From the NCBI GenBank assembly GCA_030633645.1, contig DAOVRY010000007.1, positions 1 through 10,414 on the forward strand: a stretch of DNA of 10,414 nucleotides. Direction: 5' to 3'. Below the pieces are notes generated by a model that worked only from the letters and a program-made list of their open reading frames with translations, searched no databases and was not told the origin of the DNA. A program made the translations under genes and the position numbers. Position 1 is the stretch's first letter, and every line of letters starts with the position of its first letter. Positions 1-8,981 of the stretch are shown here, in pieces. The stretch comes from Pseudomonadota bacterium. GTDB taxonomy: Bacteria; Desulfobacterota; DSM-4660; Desulfatiglandales; B25-G16.

Positions 1-1424
<1,424 letters not shown>

Positions 1425-1498
1425 AAGTTAATTTATTGGTTTACACTGGGTACCAATTTCAATAATCACATAAAACAGAATTATGCAACCCGTTGGGT

Positions 1499-1571
1499 GG
1501 GCCCGTAGATCAGTTGGTAGATCGTCCGCCTTGCACGCGGGAGGCCTCGGGTTCGAATCCCGACGGGTCCA
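1499..1571 (+). tRNA. tRNA-Ala, anticodon UGC
   Basis: It folds into a complete cloverleaf. The acceptor is GGGCCCG (1499-1505) with CGGGTCC (1564-1570) and contains a G3-U70 wobble, the main identity element for alanyl-tRNA synthetase. The D stem is GATC/GATC (1508-1511 with 1520-1523). The anticodon stem is 1525-1529 with 1537-1541, and the anticodon TGC is at 1532-1534. The T arm is 1547-1563 with a TTCGAAT loop. The discriminator base is A1571. The following bases are AAA, so CCA is not encoded and must be added by CCA-adding enzyme. It sits in the 16S-23S spacer, the usual euryarchaeal position, and must be cut from the rRNA precursor. Confidence 0.97.
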
Positions 1572-1741
1572 AAACTCAAATTATTAGGTATTTTTAAGCT
1601 TATAATTACATATAATCTATTCTTGATTGGTAGTAGACTGTACGTCAACCTGTGAAATAACTACCTCATATTCTAGTCAGGTTAATAAGCTAAATTAGAT
1701 GCAGTTCACAACAAAATTATTGTGGATGAAGGGTTGATTGT
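1572..1741 (+). other. Internal transcribed spacer between tRNA-Ala and 23S
   Basis: This is AT-rich spacer of the rRNA operon. A TATA-like stretch lies near 1599-1618 and might be an internal promoter for 23S, but nothing confirms that. I found no second tRNA: there is no GTTCRA-type T arm after 1571. It ends at the 23S processing stem. Confidence 0.6.
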
Positions 1742-1771
1742 TATGAGACCATGTATAGATAATTCGCCAGA
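1742..1771 (+). promoter_or_regulatory. 5' half of the 23S processing stem (bulge-helix-bulge)
   Basis: Positions 1748-1764 are the perfect reverse complement of 4847-4863 (17 bp), and 1742-1746 also pairs with 4866-4870. At the inner end, TCGC (1764-1767) can pair with GCGA (4841-4844). That leaves a 3-nt bulge CAG (1768-1770) on this strand and TAA (4845-4847) on the other. Two 3-nt bulges around a 4-bp helix is the bulge-helix-bulge motif cut by the archaeal tRNA splicing endonuclease during pre-rRNA maturation. An A-A mismatch (1771 with 4840) makes it slightly irregular. Confidence 0.8.
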
Positions 1772-4839
<3,068 letters not shown>

Positions 4840-4870
4840 AGCGATAAATTATCTATACATGGTTTTCATA
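4840..4870 (+). promoter_or_regulatory. 3' half of the 23S processing stem
   Basis: Positions 4847-4863 pair perfectly with 1748-1764, and 4866-4870 with 1742-1746. GCGA (4841-4844) with the TAA bulge (4845-4847) forms the 3' side of the bulge-helix-bulge motif. The stem ends only six bases before the first paired base of the RNase P RNA. Confidence 0.8.
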
Positions 4871-4875
4871 GTAAC

Positions 4876-5162
4876 GGGTAGTGGTTAGAGGGCTACCGCC
4901 CAGACTTTTACTAAAAGGGTGTGGGTGAGGAAGTTCCATCCACCAGTAAACAACTTTATGTTTGGTGAGAACCAAGGTAGCATTTAAAGAGACGAGATAG
5001 CGGCATGTTATAATGATGTCTAACTGAAGATGCATGCCGAATTGTGAAACGTAATGCCCTGTTTGGTGCAAGGTTAATTTGCCGCTTAGACGAATGCCCT
5101 AATGACCAACACAAGCATTGCTTGTAAAAAGGTCAACAAAAGATGGACTAAGGCCACTGCCC
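4876..5162 (+). ncRNA. rnpB: RNase P RNA (catalytic RNA of tRNA 5' maturation)
   Basis: This is the RNA subunit of RNase P, which removes the 5' leader from pre-tRNAs together with archaeal protein subunits. P1 is an 11-bp helix, 4876-4886 with 5152-5162, allowing G-U pairs. P2 is AGGGC (4889-4893) with GCCCT (5096-5100). The CR-I block GAGGAAGTTCC is at 4927-4937. P4 is AGTTCCATC (4932-4940) with GATGGACT (5142-5149), with one bulged U. A P10/P12-type stem is CGGCATG (5001-5007) with CATGCCG (5033-5039). GGTGCAAGG is at 5065-5073 and AGACGAATG (the CR-IV type) at 5088-5096. CR-V reads ACAAAAGATGG instead of the consensus ACAGAA type. A hairpin of about 35 nt (5101-5135) sits between P2 and CR-V, where most RNase P RNAs have only a few bases. 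I found no promoter of its own, so it is probably released from the rRNA precursor. Confidence 0.82.
5101..5135 (+). repeat. Extra hairpin inside the RNase P RNA core
   Basis: TGACC (5103-5107) pairs with GGTCA (5131-5135). Inside, ACAAGC and GCTTGT form a 6-bp stem with the 3-nt loop ATT (5111-5125). It lies between the 3' strand of P2 and the CR-V/P4 strand, a tight core junction in known RNase P RNAs. Its triloop form resembles the hairpins of the adjacent array, though the bases are not the same. Confidence 0.6.
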
Positions 5163-5185
5163 TCAAACTTTTAAGAAAAGTTTGA
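5163..5185 (+). repeat. Perfect 10-bp hairpin directly after RNase P RNA
   Basis: TCAAACTTTT (5163-5172) and AAAAGTTTGA (5176-5185) pair perfectly around the loop AAG. The stem starts at the base after the P1 helix, so it could mark the RNA 3' end or help termination or processing. No T-run follows, so a simple terminator is not supported. Confidence 0.7.
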
Positions 5186-5399
5186 TCAAAACAGGTGCCA
5201 TCTTCGCTAACGCTCGATAGCACTTAATGGATTCTTGATTTGTCACGTGTGGCTAAGCGTAGCGCATGCCACACTTTTCCCGTCCGTTCGAATCGAAGAC
5301 ACGAGCGAATTCGATTCGCTGTGCACAAAAATCCATTGGATTTTTGGTGTTCGAGGGACCCAAAACTGCAAGGCAGTTTTGCGGTCACGAAACTGCGAC
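5186..5399 (+). repeat. Hairpin array, left part (no gene)
   Basis: This gene-free stretch is made of successive hairpins: 5195-5202 with 5216-5223 (one mismatch); GTGTGGC (5247-5253) with GCCACAC (5268-5274); AGCGAAT (5304-5310) with ATTCGCT (5314-5320), loop TCG; AAAAATCC (5327-5334) with GGATTTTT (5338-5345), loop ATT; and CAAAACTGC (5361-5369) with GCAGTTTTG (5373-5381), loop AAG, extended by GACC/GGTC and TTCG/CGAA outside. Several have exactly three loop bases. Open frames across it show no recognisable protein and no start signals, so I call none. It lies between the two copies of the RNase P RNA 3' end. Confidence 0.8.
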
Positions 5400-5423
5400 A
5401 TGGACTAAGGCCACTGCCCTCAA
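5400..5423 (+). repeat. 24-nt duplicate of the RNase P RNA 3' end
   Basis: This segment is identical to 5143-5166, which holds the P4 and P1 3' strands of RNase P RNA plus four bases. The copies start 257 bases apart. The upstream copy has the better CR-V context (ACAAAAG before it; here GCGAC), so it is taken as the functional one. A repeated RNA-gene 3' end is what site-specific integration leaves behind, but copying along with the hairpins is also possible. Confidence 0.8.
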
Positions 5424-5652
5424 GCTTTAGAAAAGCTCATCGCATCAAGCTTTAAAAAACCTTGACCAAAAATTTAACATGGATTTTTTCCGCCAGCGCT
5501 TTTTCTAAAAGGGCTGAGCTTGACCAAAAATCTAATCGAGATTTTCTGTCAACACTCAAGCTTTAAAAAACCTTGACCATCGAGCTTTAGAAAAGCTCGA
5601 GCAAAAATTTTAGTGAAATTTTTTTGATCAACCTTTTTCCCAAAAAGGTTGA
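5423..5652 (+). repeat. Hairpin array, right part (REP-like units)
   Basis: Units in order: AGCTTT/AAAGCT (5423-5437); TCAAGCTTT with AAACCTTGA (5445-5465, one C-C mismatch); an AAAAAT/ATTTTT pair (5468-5488); CAGCGCTTTT with AAAAGGGCTG (5494-5516, loop TCT, one G-G mismatch); AAAATCT/AGATTTT (5527-5545); a second TCAAGCTTT unit (5556-5576, same C-C mismatch); TCGAGCTTT with AAAGCTCGA (5580-5600, perfect, loop AGA); AAAAATTT/AAATTTTT (5603-5623); and TCAACCTTTTT with AAAAAGGTTGA (5628-5652, perfect 11 bp, loop CCC). Short linkers such as GACC, GCATC and CCGCC join them. Bases 5475-5520 are identical to 8884-8929, and 5441-5465 to 8767-8791. No gene is present. Confidence 0.9.
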
Positions 5653-5674
5653 ATTTAATCAGAATTCTTGTTCA

Positions 5675-5709
5675 GTGCTGCTAACGACCGAAGGGAGCGC
5701 ATGCAGCAC
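5675..5709 (+). repeat. Hairpin with 7-bp stem GTGCTGC/GCAGCAC
   Basis: GTGCTGC (5675-5681) pairs perfectly with GCAGCAC (5703-5709). The loop begins TAACG and ends AGCGCAT. The hairpin at 5247-5274 has the same loop ends (TAAGCG and AGCGCAT) but a stem that differs at two pairs, both with matching changes on the other arm. Confidence 0.7.
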
Positions 5710-5711
5710 CT

Positions 5712-5747
5712 TAGTCGTCGGCTAATTCCGACTAGTTTTTCTTTTTT
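5712..5747 (+). terminator. Putative terminator after the rRNA and RNase P unit
   Basis: A short stem, TAGTCG/CGACTA (5712-5717 with 5729-5734) or alternatively GTCGG/CCGAC (5717-5721 with 5728-5732), is followed by two T-runs (5736-5740 and 5742-5747). Archaeal RNA polymerase stops at T-rich tracts, so this could end the rRNA/RNase P transcript before aspartate kinase. Confidence 0.45.
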
Positions 5748-5786
5748 CAATACACTATTATCTTATTGCTTATATTGTCGGTTAAA
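5748..5786 (+). promoter_or_regulatory. Possible promoter region of aspartate kinase
   Basis: The 39 bases before the chosen ATG are AT-rich, with TATA-like words (around 5754-5760 and 5769-5774). No clear SD precedes the ATG, so a leaderless or short-leader mRNA is likely. No single box A stands out. Confidence 0.3.
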
Positions 5787-7193
5787 ATGATCGTAATGAA
5801 GTTTGGTGGCACATCCCTGGCATCTGCAAAGGAGATCGACCATACTACAGATCTGATAATACGGGAACCAAATAAGAAAGTAGTCGTGGTTTCCGCAATG
5901 GCGGGGATAACGGATAAACTGGGTGAGATAGCAAACAGGATCGTTGACCTGCCCTCAACCATTGTAGAGAAGGAATGCGACAAGTTTTGTGAAAAGCTCC
6001 TATCCACACATATATTAACGGCAAGGGGCGTTATTAAGAATAAGAAGACTCAGAAGGATGTTGCAGATAAGATAGAGGGATTGGTGAATGAATTAAGGAT
6101 TACTCTGATAGGGGTTGGTTATCTTGAGGATCTATCGCCGAAATCATTGGATTATATCCTATCCTTTGGTGAGAGGCTATCCGTTTTGATAGTTACTAGC
6201 GCATTAGAGTCAAAGGGAATAAAAGCCATTGCTTTAACTGGCTATGAGGCAGGAATTATAACGGATTCAAATTTCGGCTGCGCAAGACCCATTTATAGTA
6301 AGATTGAGAGTACCATAAAGAATGGGTTAATGCCCTTGTTGGAAAAGGGAATTCTACCCGTCGTTACTGGATTTGTTGCGGCCGATAATAACGCAAGGAT
6401 AACTACCATGGGTAGGGGTGGTTCTGATTATACAGCATCCCTTGTAGGCAGGTTCCTTGATGTTGAGGAGGTCCAGATATGGACAGATGTCAATGGAATT
6501 CTAACTACCGATCCGAGGGTTTTGCCATCTGCAAGGCCCATACCAAAGTTATCATATATTGAAGCAATGGACTTGGCGCATTTCGGCGCAAAGGTAATCC
6601 ACCCAAAGATGATAGAACCTGCAACGGTAGCAGATATCCCGGTAAGGATAAAGAATACATTCAACCCCGAAGGTAAAGGCACATTAATTGTGAGAAAGCA
6701 GGAGAAGATAGAAAGCGTTATAAAAGCAGTTACTATCTCTAAGGATGTCGAAATCCTGAATCTGAGGGGGATTGGGATGGCAGAAACACCAAACATTGCA
6801 GGCAGGCTCTTTACCCTACTCGGTGAAAACAACATAAATATTATCATGATATCTGGATCATCTGAATCCAATCTATCTTTCGTTATCAGGAAGGACGATG
6901 TTAAACGGGCAGTTGAACTCTTGAATAAACAATTTATTGGAAACGGTATCAGGAGTTTGGAGGTAACGGAGGATGTGCGCATAATAGCTGTGGTTGGAGT
7001 AGGTATGGTAGGCACGAAAGGGATTGCTGCTAAGATATTCCAGATCGTTGCCGAGAATGATGTAAATATAATAATGATAGCCCAGGGTTCATCTGAGGTG
7101 AACATATCATTTGTGGTTAAAGGTAAGGATGGAAATAAGGTGATAAAGGCATTGCATAAAAGGTTTATAGAAGATGAAATGCGAGTTAATTAA
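5787..7193 (+). CDS. lysC: Aspartate kinase with two ACT domains
   Basis: It phosphorylates L-aspartate with ATP, the first step to lysine, threonine, methionine and diaminopimelate in the cytoplasm. Residues below count from the ATG at 5787 (468 aa, normal for archaeal enzymes). KFGGTS (5-10) is the ATP-binding start of the amino acid kinase fold. SFGERL (126-131), TTMGRGGSDYTA (206-217), WTDVNGILTTDPR (232-244) and FGAKVIHPK (266-274) are the family's substrate and nucleotide motifs. Two ACT domains follow at about 320-385 and 398-460, where a lysine or threonine end product would bind for feedback inhibition. An in-frame TTG at 5766 would add seven residues, but homologues begin close to KFGGTS, so 5787 is preferred; 5796 is also possible. 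The stop codon overlaps the next gene by 20 nt, implying co-transcription and coupled translation. Which amino acid regulates it cannot be told. Confidence 0.95.
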   Translation: MIVMKFGGTSLASAKEIDHTTDLIIREPNKKVVVVSAMAGITDKLGEIANRIVDLPSTIVEKECDKFCEKLLSTHILTARGVIKNKKTQKDVADKIEGLVNELRITLIGVGYLEDLSPKSLDYILSFGERLSVLIVTSALESKGIKAIALTGYEAGIITDSNFGCARPIYSKIESTIKNGLMPLLEKGILPVVTGFVAADNNARITTMGRGGSDYTASLVGRFLDVEEVQIWTDVNGILTTDPRVLPSARPIPKLSYIEAMDLAHFGAKVIHPKMIEPATVADIPVRIKNTFNPEGKGTLIVRKQEKIESVIKAVTISKDVEILNLRGIGMAETPNIAGRLFTLLGENNINIIMISGSSESNLSFVIRKDDVKRAVELLNKQFIGNGIRSLEVTEDVRIIAVVGVGMVGTKGIAAKIFQIVAENDVNIIMIAQGSSEVNISFVVKGKDGNKVIKALHKRFIEDEMRVN

Positions 7194-8091
7194 TAAGGCA
7201 ATAGAAATTCTTGAGAATGTTGGTTACCGCGTATCGGATTGTAGCGGTTCTAGGAGCTGTTTCGACATACTTGCAAAGAAGGACAAAATTCTCCTGATCA
7301 AGGTGCTTGCAAATATAGAGGGTCTATCCAGAAGATGTTCATTAGAGTTGAAGAATGTGGCTTCAGTAACATCGGCAATTCCTCTAATTTTGAGTGACCA
7401 CACGAAGTCAACAAAGCTTTGTGATGGCATTATTTATGCAAGATATGATATACATGTAATGAATCCTGAAACCCTGGAGGACATAGTTAACGAAAATATG
7501 CCCCTAGTCTACTCTGTTCGCGGTAATTATTGCATTAAGATCGACTCAGGCCTACTTGTTAAATTGCGTAAGGGACTTGATATGACACAACAGGAGCTGG
7601 CTGATGGACTCGATGTATCAAAACAGAGCATACACAGGTATGAGTTCTCTGGAAAAATGTCGTTAGAGATTGCAGAGCGTTTGATGGATATTCTAAAGGA
7701 GAATATTGCAATTCCACGGGAGGTTTTTCTTTCAGATAGGTCCTATCTACCTGATAGCTATGAAGGCATGGACAGAAAATTAACAAAGCTTAAGGGTATG
7801 GTGCTGGAGAAATTCAGAGATATGGGGTTTTTTGCTGCTCTGACCAATGCACCTTTTGATATAGTCGCAATGGAGCACGGGGATGAGAGAATACTTACAA
7901 CAGTTAGTGACGATGGTAGAAGATTGAAGAGAAAGATGGATACCATTAACGAGATTTCTGACATAATTGACAGCTATAGCATATGCATAAGCAACCGACA
8001 TGAAGATTCTGATGTGACCATAATGAAACCGAGAGAGCTGAGCAGGATAGAGGATACTGAGGAATTGATCGAGATACTTGCCAGCTCCTAG
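7174..8091 (+). CDS. HTH regulator of the archaeal putative transcriptional regulator family
   Basis: A 305-residue protein with an XRE/Cro-type helix-turn-helix in the middle (about 126-175: LRKGLDMTQQELADGLDVSK, then QSIHRYE). The family resembles the archaeal 'putative HTH-type transcriptional regulatory protein' group; this is recognised from pattern and not searched. The DNA target and effector are unknown. The HTH is flanked by two similar domains. Residues 5-115 (GYRVSDCSGSRSCFDILAKK, LLIKVL) and 205-300 (MGFFAALTNAPFDIVAMEHG) each have a helix, an F-D-I strand and following strands, like a restriction-endonuclease fold lacking the usual acidic pair. That is inference. The ATG lies inside the end of aspartate kinase, so it is probably translated by coupling. 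It might control amino acid synthesis because of this linkage, or the heat shock genes just downstream; nothing in the sequence decides. Confidence 0.85.
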   Translation: MKCELINKAIEILENVGYRVSDCSGSRSCFDILAKKDKILLIKVLANIEGLSRRCSLELKNVASVTSAIPLILSDHTKSTKLCDGIIYARYDIHVMNPETLEDIVNENMPLVYSVRGNYCIKIDSGLLVKLRKGLDMTQQELADGLDVSKQSIHRYEFSGKMSLEIAERLMDILKENIAIPREVFLSDRSYLPDSYEGMDRKLTKLKGMVLEKFRDMGFFAALTNAPFDIVAMEHGDERILTTVSDDGRRLKRKMDTINEISDIIDSYSICISNRHEDSDVTIMKPRELSRIEDTEELIEILASS

Positions 8092-8136
8092 GTTATTTTA
8101 TAAACAATCAAACCCATATATAATCATATAATCTCA
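8091..8136 (+). promoter_or_regulatory. Promoter and shared upstream element of hsp20
   Basis: A TATA-like box A TTTTATAAA (8096-8104) is followed by TCAAACCCAT (8108-8117) and, after a second TATA-like stretch (ATATATAAT, 8116-8124), TAATCTCA (8129-8136). The first 27 bases match 8706-8732 upstream of the thermosome at 23 positions. Depending on which TATA is used, the mRNA would start about 20 nt before, or right at, the hsp20 ATG. Confidence 0.65.
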
Positions 8137-8148
8137 TGGTGTATAAAT

Positions 8149-8676
8149 ATGCGTCCTTGGAAAAGAAGAGACAGGATATTTGATGAATTTTTTAGAGATT
8201 TCGAAGAGGAATTTAGAGAGATAGAGGATAATATCAGTCGGATATTTGAAGAGGCAGAGAGAATGTCAAGAGAGCCGGGCGATGGTAAGCCCATTATCTA
8301 TGGATTCTCTATGCGTGTAGGTCCGGAGGGCGAACCTAAGATTGAGAAGTTTGGTAACATACCCACAGGATATGATAAACCACAGACTACTGATGAAAGA
8401 GAGCCCTTAATTGATGTGATAGAAAAGGATAAAGAGATAATGGTGGTTGCCGAACTTCCCGGAATTGATAAAGAGGATATTTCCCTGTATGTTTTGGAGG
8501 ATACCGTGGAAATAGATGTCGATACAGCCACTAGAAGATACCATAAGAGATTAACGCTACCTGGTAGGGTAAAATCTGACACAACAAGGTCAACACATAA
8601 GAACGGCGTTTTGGAGATAACATTAGAGCGCGCCGAGGAAAAGAAAAGAGAACAAACCAGAGTAAAGGTCGAGTAG
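8149..8676 (+). CDS. Hsp20 family small heat shock protein
   Basis: An ATP-independent holdase that binds unfolding proteins in the cytoplasm, usually as large oligomers, and hands them to ATP-driven chaperones such as the thermosome. It has 175 residues. The N-terminal arm (1-45) is rich in charged and aromatic residues (FDEFFRDFEEEFREIED) and helical. Residues 50-70 carry the archaeal-type segment YGFSMRVGPEGEPKIEKFGN. The alpha-crystallin domain spans about 84-161, with AELPGIDKEDI (101-111) and the signature NGVLEITL (152-159). The tail ends in V-K-V (172-174), which fits the I/V-x-I/V motif that links dimers. No clear SD precedes the ATG at 8149, in keeping with a short-leader mRNA. It is the likely chaperone partner of the thermosome gene 305 bases downstream, with which it shares an upstream promoter element. 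Confidence 0.93.
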   Translation: MRPWKRRDRIFDEFFRDFEEEFREIEDNISRIFEEAERMSREPGDGKPIIYGFSMRVGPEGEPKIEKFGNIPTGYDKPQTTDEREPLIDVIEKDKEIMVVAELPGIDKEDISLYVLEDTVEIDVDTATRRYHKRLTLPGRVKSDTTRSTHKNGVLEITLERAEEKKREQTRVKVE

Positions 8677-8705
8677 TCTATTCTCACTCCACTAATTCTG
8701 ATTAT

Positions 8706-8743
8706 GGTTTATTTATATACACTCAAACCCATGATTAATCTCA
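8706..8743 (+). promoter_or_regulatory. Promoter and shared upstream element of the thermosome gene
   Basis: The box A TTTATATA (8712-8719) matches the archaeal TATA consensus. It is followed by TCAAACCCAT (8723-8732) and TAATCTCA (8736-8743), both also found upstream of hsp20. Transcription would be expected about 25 bases beyond the box, near 8742, giving a thermosome leader of about 240 nt. The common words downstream of the TATA box sit where an archaeal repressor operator would block initiation. Confidence 0.65.
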
Positions 8744-8745
8744 CG

Positions 8746-8952
8746 TCGAGCTTTAGAAAAGCTCAACGCATCAAGCTTTAAAAAACCTTGACGCATCAAG
8801 CTTTAGAAAACCTTGACCAAAAATTTATGTGAAATTTTTTCCGTCAACGCTTTTCCCAAAAGGGTTGAGCTTGAGCAAAAATCTAACATGGATTTTTTCC
8901 GCCAGCGCTTTTTCTAAAAGGGCTGAGCTCGAGCAAAAATTTAAGTTAAATT
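8746..8952 (+). repeat. Hairpin array in the thermosome leader
   Basis: Units in order: GAGCTTT/AAAGCTC (8748-8764, loop AGA); TCAAGCTTT with AAACCTTGA (8771-8791, C-C mismatch); the same unit again with loop AGA (8796-8816); AAAAATTT/AAATTTTT (8819-8839); TCAACGCTTTT with AAAAGGGTTGA (8844-8868, loop CCC, G-G mismatch); AAAAATC/GATTTTT (8877-8897); CAGCGCTTTT with AAAAGGGCTG (8903-8925, loop TCT, G-G mismatch); and a weak AATTT/AAATT pair (8938-8952). It lies wholly between the likely promoter and the SD, so it should be transcribed as 5' leader. It shares 46-nt and 25-nt identical blocks with the array near RNase P RNA, and 18 nt with the 23S insert. Confidence 0.9.
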
Positions 8953-8966
8953 ATAAAAACAAAAAA

Positions 8967-8972
8967 AGGAGG
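8967..8972 (+). promoter_or_regulatory. Strong Shine-Dalgarno of the thermosome gene
   Basis: AGGAGG lies nine bases before the ATG and is complementary to the CCTCC at the 16S 3' end in this window. The flanks are nearly pure A and T, so the site is likely unpaired. The other genes here lack such a site. Confidence 0.85.
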
Positions 8973-8981
8973 ATATAAAAA

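Noticed and set aside
1620..1740. A second tRNA (GTA as a Tyr anticodon near 1640) in the spacer
   Set aside because: There is no T arm or acceptor stem that closes.
4871..5162. 5S rRNA in the normal place after 23S
   Set aside because: The sequence lacks 5S conserved blocks and instead shows RNase P RNA helices P1, P2, P4 and its conserved regions.
5240..5455. A 71-codon plus-strand frame
   Set aside because: It runs across hairpins and the RNase P RNA duplicate, and has no SD or recognisable protein feature.
5186..5652. CRISPR array
   Set aside because: The repeats are palindromic units of several types with no regular repeat length or unique spacers.
6428..7105. A 225-codon open frame on the minus strand
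   Set aside because: It lies wholly inside aspartate kinase, whose motifs are all intact on the plus strand; low-complexity composition marks it as a shadow.
8746..8981. A classic RNA thermometer that hides the thermosome SD
   Set aside because: No CCTCC or similar anti-SD occurs in the leader, and the bases around AGGAGG are A/T only.
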